NCBI GenBank assembly: GCA_031271045.1
Contig: JAISWO010000040.1
Span: forward strand, 1-50,715
Direction: 5' to 3'
DNA from: Tannerellaceae bacterium
GTDB taxonomy: Bacteria; Bacteroidota; Bacteroidia; Bacteroidales; Tannerellaceae
Length of the DNA: 50,715 nt
The translations under genes and the position numbers were made by a program. This document shows positions 36,427 through 44,505 of this stretch, in pieces (positions within the stretch are counted from its first letter, which is position 1; each line of letters begins with the position of its first letter). The notes under the pieces were generated by a model that was not told the origin of the DNA, did no database searches, and saw only the letters and a list, made by a program, of their open reading frames with translations.

Positions 36427-38279
36427 GCTATTTCTTCTTCTATAACCAGGTTGTCGATGATGAAGTTTTGCCGCTCCATGGTGTTTTTACCCATATAAAA
36501 TTCCAGCATTTCCTTTACGAGGTCTTCTTTACGCATGGTTACCTGGTCCAGGCGTATGTCTTTTCCGATGAAGTGTTTGAATTCGTCGGGCGATATTTCT
36601 CCCAGTCCTTTGAAGCGTGTTATTTCCGGGTTTTTGCCGGCGGCTTTCATGGCTGTGAGGCGTTCTTCGTCGGTGTAGCAGTACCAGGTTTGCTGTTTGT
36701 TGCGTACGCGGAAGAGGGGGGTTTGGAGGATATAGACGTGGTTGCTTTTGATCAGGTCGGGGAAGAACTGGAGGAAGAAGGTGATCAGTAACAGGCGGAT
36801 GTGCATACCGTCGACGTCGGCGTCGGTTGCGATGATGACTTTATTGTAGCGCAGGCTATCGAGGCCGTCTTCTATATTGAGGGCGGCTTGGAGGAGGTTG
36901 AACTCTTCGTTTTCGTAGACGATCTTTTTGGTGAGTCCGAAGCAGTTCAGGGGTTTTCCGCGCAGGCTGAAGACAGCTTGGAGGTTGGGGTCGCGGCTTT
37001 TGGTGATGGAGCCGCTGGCGGAGTCTCCTTCGGTGATGAAGATACAGCTTTCTTCCGTCAGGGGGCCTTTGGAGTCGTTGAGGTGGATGCGGCAGTCGCG
37101 GAGTTTCTTGTTATGGAGATTGGCCTTTTTAGCTCGTTCGCGCGCCAGTTTGGTTACGCCGGCGATGGCTTTGCGTTCTTTTTCGGAGTCTAATATTTTG
37201 CGGAGCAGGAGGTCGGAGGTTTCGGTATGTTTGTGCAGGAAGTTGTCTAATTCTTTCTTGATGAAGTCGCCGATAAATTTGCCGACAGTTGGTCCTTGGG
37301 GGCCCATATCTTTGGAGCCTAATTTGGTTTTGGTTTGGCTTTCGAATACGGGTTCTTCTACTTTGATGCTGATGGCGGCTACGACGCCGGCGCGGATGTC
37401 GGAGTATTCGAAGTTTTTGTTATAGTATTCTTTTATGACGCGTCCGATGTGTTCTTTGAAGGCGGAGAGGTGGGTTCCTCCCTGGGTGGTGTACTGTCCG
37501 TTGACGAAGGAGTAGTATTCTTCGCCGTATTGGTTGCTGTGGGTGATGACCAGTTCGATGTCTTCGCCCTTGAGGTGGATGATGGGGTAGAGTGGTTCGG
37601 TGGTCATGTTTTCGTTCAGGAGGTCTACCAGGCCGTTGCGCGAATAGAATTTCCTGCCGTTGTAGAAGATGGAGAGTCCGGAGTTGAGAAAGACATAGTT
37701 TTTGAGCAGCGTTTCGATGTATTCGTCTTTGTATTCGTAGTCTTTGAATACTTCTTTGTCGGGGATGAAGCGGATGAAGGTGCCGTTGGTTTCCTGGGTG
37801 GGGGCGATTTCTTTTTCTGCGGTGATGATGGCGCGGCTGTATTCGACTTGTTTGGATTCGCCGTCGCGGTTGCTGCGGATCAGGAAGTAGCTGCTCAGGG
37901 CATTGACGGCTTTGATGCCGACACCGTTCAGTCCGACGGATTTCTTGAAGGCTTTGCTGTCGTATTTGGCGCCGGTGTTCATTTTGCTGGATACGTCGAC
38001 GACTTTTCCCAGGGGGATGCCGCGTCCGTGGTCGCGTACGGAGACGGTTCCACCTTCTACTTTTACTTCGAGGTTTTTGCCGTATCCCATCATGTATTCG
38101 TCGATGGAGTTGTCGAGTACTTCTTTTAGGAGGACGTAGATGCCGTCGTCGGCATGTGTTCCGTCGCCCAGTTTGCCGATGTACATACCGGGGCGTCGTC
38201 GGATGTGTTCCATCCAGTCGAGGGTTTTGATGTCATCCTCTTCATAGTTTGCATTTGTTTGAAAGATTTTCTTTTCCAT
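36423..38279 (-). CDS. parE: DNA topoisomerase IV subunit B
   Basis: A 618-residue type IIA topoisomerase ATPase subunit. GHKL ATPase motifs are [26 protein letters not shown] and [18 protein letters not shown]. The transducer domain follows, and the Toprim region holds [26 protein letters not shown] and [15 protein letters not shown]. The C-terminus ends soon after Toprim. I call ParE rather than GyrB because the protein lacks the GyrB insertion and because its length matches the Bacteroidetes ParE; a GyrB paralogue elsewhere is expected. With ParC (not in the window) it decatenates sister chromosomes. It follows the acetyltransferase gene by 7 bases and overlaps coaD by 4. Confidence 0.88.
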   Translation of the reverse strand: MEKKIFQTNANYEEDDIKTLDWMEHIRRRPGMYIGKLGDGTHADDGIYVLLKEVLDNSIDEYMMGYGKNLEVKVEGGTVSVRDHGRGIPLGKVVDVSSKMNTGAKYDSKAFKKSVGLNGVGIKAVNALSSYFLIRSNRDGESKQVEYSRAIITAEKEIAPTQETNGTFIRFIPDKEVFKDYEYKDEYIETLLKNYVFLNSGLSIFYNGRKFYSRNGLVDLLNENMTTEPLYPIIHLKGEDIELVITHSNQYGEEYYSFVNGQYTTQGGTHLSAFKEHIGRVIKEYYNKNFEYSDIRAGVVAAISIKVEEPVFESQTKTKLGSKDMGPQGPTVGKFIGDFIKKELDNFLHKHTETSDLLLRKILDSEKERKAIAGVTKLARERAKKANLHNKKLRDCRIHLNDSKGPLTEESCIFITEGDSASGSITKSRDPNLQAVFSLRGKPLNCFGLTKKIVYENEEFNLLQAALNIEDGLDSLRYNKVIIATDADVDGMHIRLLLITFFLQFFPDLIKSNHVYILQTPLFRVRNKQQTWYCYTDEERLTAMKAAGKNPEITRFKGLGEISPDEFKHFIGKDIRLDQVTMRKEDLVKEMLEFYMGKNTMERQNFIIDNLVIEEEIA

Positions 38280-38286
38280 TGTTGGT

Positions 38287-39417
38287 TTATAGTTGTTTTT
38301 TGAAGGCTCGTCTGGTTTTATGGTGTTCTTGCCGGAAGTAGTCCCATTGTGCCTGCACGGCTTTGTTGGTTTCGAGTTCGGGGTTACTTTCTGCGTATAC
38401 GGTTCCTGCTTTCTGGTATACGGGTATCAGGTCGTTAAAGAAAAGGGCGTTGATGCCTTTGCCCCGGTATTCGGGTGTGACGCCTGTGAGGTAGAGGTCG
38501 ACGACTTTGGGTTTGCCGTAGAGGGCGCGCATCAGGGGGATGAATCCGAAGGGGAAGATGCGTCCGCGGGCTTTCCTCAGGGCGTGCGAGAGGTTGGGCA
38601 TGGTGATGGCGAATCCTACGACCTGGTCGTCGGCTTCTCGTACGACGACGGTGATCATGTCGAGGCGGAGCATGGGGATATACATCTGGACGTAGTATTC
38701 TATTTGTTTTTCGGTGAGCGGGACGACGCCGTAGAGCGGGGCGTAGGCTTCGTTCAGTGCGTAGAAGATTTTGTTGGCATAGGGCCAGATGTCTTTGCGT
38801 TTTTTGAACTTGAGTACTTTGAGTCCGTATTTATGTTGTGCGATTTCGCCGATGCGCCAGTGTTTTTCGGGTATTTCCCGGGGGATATAGATCTTGTATT
38901 CTTTCCAATCCTGGGCTTTGTCGTATCCGAGACGTTCCAGGTGGAGGGGGTAGTAGGGGTGGTTGTAGATGGTTGCCATGGTGCTTAACTGGTCGAAGCC
39001 GTGTACGAGCATGCCTTCGTGGTCCATGTCGGTAAAGCCCAGGGGGCCGTGTATTTGGTCCATGCCTTTTTCGCGGGCCCATTGTTCGACGGCTCCAAAG
39101 AGTGCGTCTACGACGTCGTCGTCGTCGATGAAGTCGACGAATCCGAAGCGTGCGGCTTTCTGTTGCCAGATTTCGTTGGCCTTGTGATTGATGATGCCGG
39201 CTATGCGTCCGACTATTTTTTTGTCTTTATAAGCGAGGAAACAGATGGCGTCCGATACCTCGAAGGCGGGATTTTTCTTCCTGTCCAAGGTCATCATCTC
39301 TTCGTCGATCAGTCCGGGTACGTGGTAGGGGTTGCCTTTATACAGTTCGATATTGAACTTTACGAACTTTTTCAGTTCCTTCCTGCTTGTTACTTCTTTG
39401 ATTTCTACTATTGCCAT
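38287..39417 (-). CDS. GNAT-like acyltransferase family protein
   Basis: A 376-residue protein of a Bacteroidetes family usually annotated as N-acetyltransferase. There is no signal peptide. The C-terminal part shows the GNAT acetyl-CoA loop-like [20 protein letters not shown] (R-G-K-G). The first half has the repeated pattern [19 protein letters not shown] and [20 protein letters not shown] seen in tandem-GNAT aminoacyl-chain transferases, so two GNAT-like halves are likely. Substrate unknown. ATG at 39417 follows a -7 box (39439) by about 22 bases, making this the first gene of the parE-coaD-S41-folP-cdaA run. Confidence 0.78.
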   Translation of the reverse strand: MAIVEIKEVTSRKELKKFVKFNIELYKGNPYHVPGLIDEEMMTLDRKKNPAFEVSDAICFLAYKDKKIVGRIAGIINHKANEIWQQKAARFGFVDFIDDDDVVDALFGAVEQWAREKGMDQIHGPLGFTDMDHEGMLVHGFDQLSTMATIYNHPYYPLHLERLGYDKAQDWKEYKIYIPREIPEKHWRIGEIAQHKYGLKVLKFKKRKDIWPYANKIFYALNEAYAPLYGVVPLTEKQIEYYVQMYIPMLRLDMITVVVREADDQVVGFAITMPNLSHALRKARGRIFPFGFIPLMRALYGKPKVVDLYLTGVTPEYRGKGINALFFNDLIPVYQKAGTVYAESNPELETNKAVQAQWDYFRQEHHKTRRAFKKQL

Positions 39418-39438
39418 CGTTTTGTTTTATTTGGAAGG

Positions 39439-39446
39439 CAAATTTA
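39439..39446 (-). promoter_or_regulatory. Bacteroidetes -7 box (TAAATTTG, minus strand) of the parE operon
   Basis: The plus strand reads CAAATTTA, matching TAnnTTTG on the minus strand. It would start transcription of the acetyltransferase-parE-coaD-S41-folP-cdaA run. The rest of 39447-39574 shows nothing I recognise. Confidence 0.55.
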
Positions 39447-39574
39447 CGTATTATATTTTATCTGTGACGAATCGGTTTCTATAAATTGAGGCGAGCATCG
39501 CCTACGGCATGATTCTCTGTTGTTTCTTCTGTTTTGTGTTCGTTCTGTTCATCCGCGTCGGGGCATGAAATGTT

Positions 39575-39888
39575 GTTGGGTTTTATAGTACCTGTTACTT
39601 GGGTGAAAGAAAACCCAGGTGGGTTTTATAGCACCTGTTATTTGGGTGGCATAAATCCCATATGGGATTTATATTGCCTGTTACTTGGGTAATAAAAATA
39701 CCGGAAGGGGTTTATGTGGCCTATTACTTGGGAGATGGAAATACCTGTTGGGGTTTGTGTAGCCCATTACTTGGGAGATGAAAATACCTGTTGGGGTTTG
39801 TGGGGCCCATTACTTGGGAGAAGGAAATACCTGTTGGGGTTTGTGGGACCCATTACTTGGGAGAAGGAAATACCGGATGGGTGGGTTT
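39575..39888. repeat. Array D: 43-bp tandem units, each able to form a short hairpin
   Basis: The anchor TTAC/TTTGGG recurs at 39595, 39638, 39681, 39724, 39767, 39810 and 39853, exactly 43 bases apart each time. Between anchors each unit has a short inverted repeat: AAACCC-AGGT-GGGTTT at 39611-39626; a perfect 22-base palindrome built on ATAAATCCCAT at 39651-39672; AAATACC...GGGGTTT in the later units. The two halves change together between the first two units, while later units tolerate a G-T pair and one mismatch. Period 43 is not a multiple of three, so it is not coding. It begins 18 bases downstream of the DUF6261 stop (minus strand) and is probably in its 3' untranslated region. Confidence 0.9.
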
Positions 39889-39905
39889 GAATCCGGCGGT
39901 TGGGT

Positions 39906-40676
39906 TTAGTCTGCGCCGGCGATTTTGCTTTTAGCTTGGATGCCGGCACGGTGAGCAAGCATATTGCGGTACCTCTTTGCGACTTCGTTCCACCGGATGA
40001 CAAATTTGCAGATGATACTGGCGTCGGACGAGTTGAAATTGACGATTCGGTTGCCCCCCAGACCGTCGGCCAGCAGTTGTCCGTCCAGGTGGTTCATCAT
40101 GGCGGTGTAGATGAGTTCCGCCTGGCGGCGTATTTCGAGCAGGTTTTCTTTGGGCTTGTTGATGTTTTCCTGGCGTCGTTTTCTGTAGAGTTCGAGGAAG
40201 TCCTGTTCTGCCTTTTCGAGGGGTGTCACCCATTCGGAGAGGTTCAGCAGGCTGATGTCGGCGGCATAGTCGCCGTGGAGGTCCTGCATCAGGTTGTAAA
40301 GTGTGGACGACTTCTTGGCGTAGCTTGTGTCTATGACATTCTTGTAGTAGCTTCTGAGCAGGTTATAGAGGTGATGGGCGGCTACTTTCCGGGTGGGCTC
40401 GGGTTGTTTTTTCATGATTTTGGTCATGCCGTAAAGGGCCCGGAAGAGGTCTTGGCGCATCCGGTCGAGGTTTTCTATCTTCTGGGTATAGATGCTTTTG
40501 CGGAGTATTTCGAGCAGGGTATCGGCAGTGGCATAGAGAGGAAGGAAGCGTTGGTAGAGGGCTTGGAAGCCAAGGTTTTCTTCGCCGAAACTTTCGACGG
40601 TACTCTTCAGTTCGGTACAGAGGTTAAACCATTCTTCGTTCTGAAGGTTCTTCAGTCTGAGTCGTATTACTTTCAT
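39906..40676 (-). CDS. DUF6261-family protein
   Basis: This 256-residue all-helical soluble protein resembles the DUF6261 family that I recall from Bacteroidetes; function unknown. It opens MKVIRLRLKNLQNEEWFNL, and the C-terminal half carries ADGLGGNRIVNFNSSDASII and WNEVAKRYRNMLAHRAGIQA. There is no signal peptide or membrane segment. Basic, helix-rich composition would suit a scaffold or nucleic-acid contact but that is a guess. It follows the lipoprotein gene by 11 bases and is followed by array D. Confidence 0.7.
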   Translation of the reverse strand: MKVIRLRLKNLQNEEWFNLCTELKSTVESFGEENLGFQALYQRFLPLYATADTLLEILRKSIYTQKIENLDRMRQDLFRALYGMTKIMKKQPEPTRKVAAHHLYNLLRSYYKNVIDTSYAKKSSTLYNLMQDLHGDYAADISLLNLSEWVTPLEKAEQDFLELYRKRRQENINKPKENLLEIRRQAELIYTAMMNHLDGQLLADGLGGNRIVNFNSSDASIICKFVIRWNEVAKRYRNMLAHRAGIQAKSKIAGAD

Positions 40677-40687
40677 ATCGGTACGTT

Positions 40688-41155
40688 TTATTCATTTTCC
40701 GGGGTGGCGTGTTCTTTCATCCGTATGAAGACTTCTTTACGAGCTTCTCCCATGAACCAGGAGGTTTCTGTGTCGAATTCGTCTTTGCTGAACGAGATAC
40801 GGATGGTCTGGGGGGCGTAGCGGTTATTTTCTTCGTCGTCTATGTCTGTGACAATAATGTCGAAGGCAAGGTCTTTGCCGAATGTGCTGACGGGGCGTTC
40901 CCATCCGAACTTGCCGTCATTGGCCGTATACAGCGTATCGGCCGAGGGGTGGGGGGTGGCATGTGAAATGATGACCTGCAATCCGGGAATGGGAAGCGCT
41001 GTGTCTTTTTCGCTTACAACTGTTCCTTGGATGATGTAATTGGCCGTTGCCATATCGGCATCGAGATCTATATCTCCGCCGGACGAACAGGAAAAGGCGA
41101 TCCCTGCCATCCATCCGCAAAGGATGTTTATCCACAGTCTATATTCTTTTTTCAT
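40688..41155 (-). CDS. Small lipoprotein resembling radical-SAM-associated lipoproteins
   Basis: A 155-residue lipoprotein. The signal runs MKKEYRLWINILCGWMAGIA to the lipobox FSC (Cys23) followed by SSGG. A beta-sandwich like a CarboxypepD_reg domain follows (IIQGTVVSEKDTALPIPGLQ, LYTANDGKFGW, FDIIVTDIDDEENNRYAPQT, SWFMGEARKEVFIRMK). From memory this pattern, especially the D-I-D-x-E-x-N-G/N-x-Y-A-P block, matches the lipoproteins paired with a radical SAM enzyme in Bacteroidetes (TIGR04134 with TIGR04133). Those usually carry an EYGxP motif just after the acylated Cys; here that position reads DIDLDADMATANY and the motif is missing. No radical SAM gene is in the window. A longer upstream start would overlap the GH3 gene and lacks a signal peptide. 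It has 44 bases to GH3 and 11 to DUF6261. Confidence 0.65.
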   Translation of the reverse strand: MKKEYRLWINILCGWMAGIAFSCSSGGDIDLDADMATANYIIQGTVVSEKDTALPIPGLQVIISHATPHPSADTLYTANDGKFGWERPVSTFGKDLAFDIIVTDIDDEENNRYAPQTIRISFSKDEFDTETSWFMGEARKEVFIRMKEHATPENE

Positions 41156-41199
41156 ATCTATTGCTGTTTTCCTTGTTTTGTGTTGCATGACAAAAGACG

Positions 41200-42726
41200 T
41201 TAAAAAGCTTGTTTTTGCTGCATACAAGCCAGGAGTTCTTCGATCAGCTTGCGGTCGTTGCTCAGTCGTGGGGCTTTGTGTTGCCCTCCGAGCTTGCCTT
41301 TTTGTCTGAGCCATTCGTAGAAAATACCTTCGCGTGCGACGATGACTTTCAACGGGCGGAGGGATATTTCCTTGTAACGCTTGGCGGCATAATCGGAATT
41401 AAGCTCCTGGAGGTGTCTGTCCAGCAAGGCCGAGAAGTCAGGGATGGATGCGGGCATTTCTTCAAATTCGATGAGCCATTGGTGCTGCCCTTGGGCTTTG
41501 TCGAGCATGAAGAGGGGGGCTGCCGTATATTCTTTCACCTTGGCGCCGGTCTCGCGGCAGGTCAGGCTGATGGCATTGTCGGCATGGCCGACCATGAGTT
41601 CTTCGCCGAAGGCATTGATGTAGTGCGTTGTCCGCCCTGAGATGACGAATTTGTGTGGGAAGACGGAGGTGAAGCGTATCGTATCGCCGATGATGTATCG
41701 CCAAAGCCCTCCGCAGGTGGTAATGACTAAGGCATAGTTGCGGTTGACTTCCACTTCTTCCCAGGGGACGGCGGCCGGCCGGTGGGATCCGGAGAATTCG
41801 TCCGTGGGGAGAAATTCGTAGAAGATGCCATAGTCGGGCATCAGCAGCAGGGCCGGATCTGCCAGATCGTCCTGGATGCCGAAGAAGCCTTCGGAGGCGT
41901 TATAGGTTTCCATATAGTGCATCTTGTCCGACGGTATGAGGCTCTTGTATTGATCGCGATAGGGCTCGAAACTGATGCCTCCATGGAAAAAGACTTCCAG
42001 GTTCGGCCAGACGTCCGTCAGGGAGCTGCGCCCGGTTTTCTGTAACATCGCCTTGATGACGACCAGCATCCACGATGGTACGCCGGAGAGGTTACCGACG
42101 TCTTCGTTACGGGCGCTTTCGACGATGGCTTGTATCTTGCTTTCCCATTCGTCCATCAGGACGATTCGTTTCTTGGGTACGCGTATGAGGTTGACTAAGG
42201 GGTTGATGTTTTGTATCAACAGCCCCGACAGATCTCCGCAGTGGGCATGCCTGTTCAACGGCGAAGGGCTGTGGCTTCCTCCCAGGATCAGTCCTTTGTG
42301 CGAGAAGAAACGGCTCGTTGGGTTATTGCGCAAATAAAGGGTTACGCAGTCGAGGCCGCCTTTGTATTGCGCATCCCGTATTTCCGGCGTGAGGGGGAGG
42401 TATTTGCTTCTGTCGTGGGTCGTGCCGCTACTCTGCGCATACCATCGGACGGCAGAGGGCCAGAGGATGTTTTTCTCACCATTGATCATACGCATGACAG
42501 AGGGTTTCACATCGTCGTAAGTCTGCAAAGGCAACCGTCCGGAGAAATCCGCATACGTGCGGATACTCCCGAAGTCGAATTTCCTTCCCCATTCCGTATT
42601 TTTGGCCTTGCGTAAAAGTATCTTCAACTGTTGCTGCTGAATGTCGCCGGCTTGCTGTGCAAACCGCTCAATGGTTCGTTGGCGAGGCAGTAACAGTTGT
42701 GATATAATCGTTGTCAAAACGTCCAT
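41200..42726 (-). CDS. GH3 auxin-responsive-promoter family protein (acyl-adenylase superfamily)
   Basis: A 508-residue cytosolic protein of the GH3 family, the acyl-acid-amido synthetase fold best known from plants. Visible family features are WYAQSSGTTHDRSKYLPLTPE (the ATP phosphate-binding motif with S-S-G-T-T), WNLEVFFHGGISFEPYRDQY (GG-S-F region), YNASEGFFGIQDD (motif with Y-x-A-S-E-G) and GLWRYIIGDTIRFTSVFPHK (Y-x-x-G-D). These ATP/AMP-binding motifs look complete, so the enzyme is probably able to adenylate a carboxylate. Its substrate in bacteria is not known to me. It heads a minus-strand operon with the lipoprotein and DUF6261 genes; its promoter diverges from pfkA. Confidence 0.9.
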   Translation of the reverse strand: MDVLTTIISQLLLPRQRTIERFAQQAGDIQQQQLKILLRKAKNTEWGRKFDFGSIRTYADFSGRLPLQTYDDVKPSVMRMINGEKNILWPSAVRWYAQSSGTTHDRSKYLPLTPEIRDAQYKGGLDCVTLYLRNNPTSRFFSHKGLILGGSHSPSPLNRHAHCGDLSGLLIQNINPLVNLIRVPKKRIVLMDEWESKIQAIVESARNEDVGNLSGVPSWMLVVIKAMLQKTGRSSLTDVWPNLEVFFHGGISFEPYRDQYKSLIPSDKMHYMETYNASEGFFGIQDDLADPALLLMPDYGIFYEFLPTDEFSGSHRPAAVPWEEVEVNRNYALVITTCGGLWRYIIGDTIRFTSVFPHKFVISGRTTHYINAFGEELMVGHADNAISLTCRETGAKVKEYTAAPLFMLDKAQGQHQWLIEFEEMPASIPDFSALLDRHLQELNSDYAAKRYKEISLRPLKVIVAREGIFYEWLRQKGKLGGQHKAPRLSNDRKLIEELLACMQQKQAF

Positions 42727-42748
42727 ACTCTTTCTTGTAAATTATCCA

Positions 42749-42756
42749 CAAACGTA
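42749..42756 (-). promoter_or_regulatory. Bacteroidetes -7 box (TACGTTTG, minus strand) of the GH3 operon
   Basis: The plus strand reads CAAACGTA, 23 bases upstream of the GH3-family ATG. It faces away from the phosphofructokinase promoter 22 bases to the right. Confidence 0.6.
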
Positions 42757-42778
42757 GGCATTCTCCCGCTTATTTCCA

Positions 42779-42786
42779 TATCTTTG
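42779..42786 (+). promoter_or_regulatory. Bacteroidetes -7 box (TATCTTTG) of the phosphofructokinase gene
   Basis: TATCTTTG overlaps a weak upstream in-frame start (42784) and supports ATG 42805 as the true start. Together with the box at 42749 it forms a compact divergent promoter pair. Confidence 0.65.
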
Positions 42787-42804
42787 CCTTATAATCTTTT
42801 AGAT

Positions 42805-43818
42805 ATGAAAATAGGTATTCTTTCTTCAGGTGGCGACTGCCCCGGTATTAATGCTACGATCCGGGGCGTAGGCAAAACGGCGATCATGCACTACAATATG
42901 GAGGTGATCGGCATACATAACGGTTTCTCAGGCATATTGAACAAAGACTTTCAAACACTCGACCAGCGGAGCCTGTCAGGTATCCTGAACCTGGGCGGGA
43001 CCATTCTGGGCACTTCCCGCGAGAAATCGTTCCGCAAACTCATCCTTCCCGACGACAGCCACTCGTCCATTATCAAGCAAAAATATGACGAGTTGGAACT
43101 GGATTGCCTTGTATGTATCGGAGGAAACGGGACGCAGAAGACATCCCACATCTTATCCAGGATCGGGCTAAATGTGATCGGGATACCCAAAACGATCGAC
43201 AACGACGTATGGGGGACGGACATTACCTTTGGCTTCGACACGGCGGTCAACATCGCGACCGAAGCTATCGACCGGCTTCATTCTACCGCCAATGCCCACA
43301 GGCGGGTGATGGTCGTAGAAGTCATGGGGCATCATGCCGGCTGGATCGCTTTATACGCCGGCATGGCCGGAGGCGCCGACGTGATCCTGCTGCCCGAATT
43401 GAGCTTCGACATCGACCGGGTAAACGACACCATCACGAACCGCGCCCACCAGGGCAAACCGTATTCCATCGTCGTCGTAGCCGAAGGGCTGCGAACCAGA
43501 ACCGGGAAGATCCATCCTGCGGATTACATCGCCCGCATGATAGAAAAAGAAACCGGTATCGAGACCCGCGAAACGGTCCTGGGATACATTCAGCGGGGAG
43601 GGAATCCTTCTCCCTACGACCGTAACCTGGCGACACGTCTGGGAGGGCATGCTTCCGAGCTGATCGCCGAACGGAAATTCGGACGCATGGTCTGCATCAA
43701 CGGCAATCGTGTAGACTCCATCCTTCTCTCCGAAGCGGCCTGCAAACTGAAATTAGTTCCTCCCGACCACGACCTCATCATTCAGGGCCAGCGAATGGGC
43801 ATCTCGTTCGGGAGATAA
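42805..43818 (+). CDS. pfkA: 6-phosphofructokinase, variant phosphoryl-donor site
   Basis: A 337-residue PfkA-family enzyme phosphorylating fructose-6-phosphate in glycolysis. MKIGILSSGGDCPGINATIR is the ATP-binding N-terminus. The donor-site motifs are GGNGTQKT (106-113) and IPKTIDNDVWGTD (from 127), with the catalytic base Asp132. The equivalents of E. coli Gly104 and Gly124 are Gly109 and Lys129. In the family, Gly+Gly means ATP, Asp+Lys means pyrophosphate, and Gly+Lys is the mixed group that mostly uses ATP. The Mg-binding Asp103 equivalent is Asn108. VMGHHAGWIALYAG and the C-terminal YIQRGGNPSPYDR (fructose-6-phosphate site) are normal. It converges with the sigma-factor gene, 6 bases apart. 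Confidence 0.93.
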   Translation: MKIGILSSGGDCPGINATIRGVGKTAIMHYNMEVIGIHNGFSGILNKDFQTLDQRSLSGILNLGGTILGTSREKSFRKLILPDDSHSSIIKQKYDELELDCLVCIGGNGTQKTSHILSRIGLNVIGIPKTIDNDVWGTDITFGFDTAVNIATEAIDRLHSTANAHRRVMVVEVMGHHAGWIALYAGMAGGADVILLPELSFDIDRVNDTITNRAHQGKPYSIVVVAEGLRTRTGKIHPADYIARMIEKETGIETRETVLGYIQRGGNPSPYDRNLATRLGGHASELIAERKFGRMVCINGNRVDSILLSEAACKLKLVPPDHDLIIQGQRMGISFGR

Positions 43819-43824
43819 GGCGGG

Positions 43825-44364
43825 TCAGGGCTTGAGCTTGTGGCGGAGTATCTTCAGCGATTGGGTAATCCGGTATTCTACTGTTTTGAGGGAAACGCCC
43901 AACAGTTGGGCGATCTGAATGTTTGTATAGTGGCTCATCCGGCTCAGGGCGAATGTCCGGCGATAGTTTTCGGGCAATTGGTTGATGGCATTCCGGAGCT
44001 GTTCTTCCAGGTCGTTCATCAGGTAATAGTCCGGATCGTCAAAGCGTCCTTTAGTCTTTTCCTGCAAGTCGCTATGCACGCGCCGGTGAAATTGTTGCTT
44101 CTTCAGCATATTCAGGCAGCGGTATTTGGTGGCAGTAAACAGATAGGATCTCAGCGAGCTTTCGATAACGAGGATTTTGCGGTTTTCCCACAAGTAGAGC
44201 ATGAGTTCCTGTACCAGCTCTTCGGTCTCTTCGCCGGGAACATACCGGGAAGCATATTCGCATAGCGGGGAATAGTATTGGACAAACAACTGCTTGAACG
44301 CCTCATTACTGTCATCATATAACAAAGCCAACAGGCAGGAATCATTTGTAATCGTTGAAGCCAT
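43825..44364 (-). CDS. ECF-type RNA polymerase sigma factor
   Basis: A 179-residue sigma-70 family factor of the Bacteroidetes ECF expansion. Region 2 is FKQLFVQYYSPLCEYASRYV followed by EELVQELMLYLWENR. Region 4 is LPENYRRTFALSRMSHYTN followed by IQIAQLLGVSLKTVEYRITQ, a helix-turn-helix that binds the -35 element. In Bacteroidetes such factors usually sit beside a FecR anti-sigma and a SusC/SusD pair; neither is adjacent here, so this is an orphan in local context. The ATG at 44364 is preceded by a -7 box at 44387. It converges on pfkA and diverges from the GH35 gene. Confidence 0.93.
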   Translation of the reverse strand: MASTITNDSCLLALLYDDSNEAFKQLFVQYYSPLCEYASRYVPGEETEELVQELMLYLWENRKILVIESSLRSYLFTATKYRCLNMLKKQQFHRRVHSDLQEKTKGRFDDPDYYLMNDLEEQLRNAINQLPENYRRTFALSRMSHYTNIQIAQLLGVSLKTVEYRITQSLKILRHKLKP

Positions 44365-44386
44365 GATGTCGGGTGTGTGTGTGTCG

Positions 44387-44394
44387 CAAAGGTA
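44387..44394 (-). promoter_or_regulatory. Bacteroidetes -7 box (TACCTTTG, minus strand) of the sigma-factor gene
   Basis: The plus strand reads CAAAGGTA, 22 bases upstream of the sigma-factor ATG. A TTTG lies 16 bases further upstream (CAAA at 44411), shorter than the usual 19-base spacing. A GTGTGTGTGT run lies between box and start. Confidence 0.6.
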
Positions 44395-44505
44395 TCATTT
44401 CGTCGAAAAACAAAGTCCGCAGACGGGATTAATTATGTTTCATTTTAGGGTGAAGGATGGGTTTTATTGTCATCTATACAAATCTAATCATTACAGTAAT
44501 AAATT

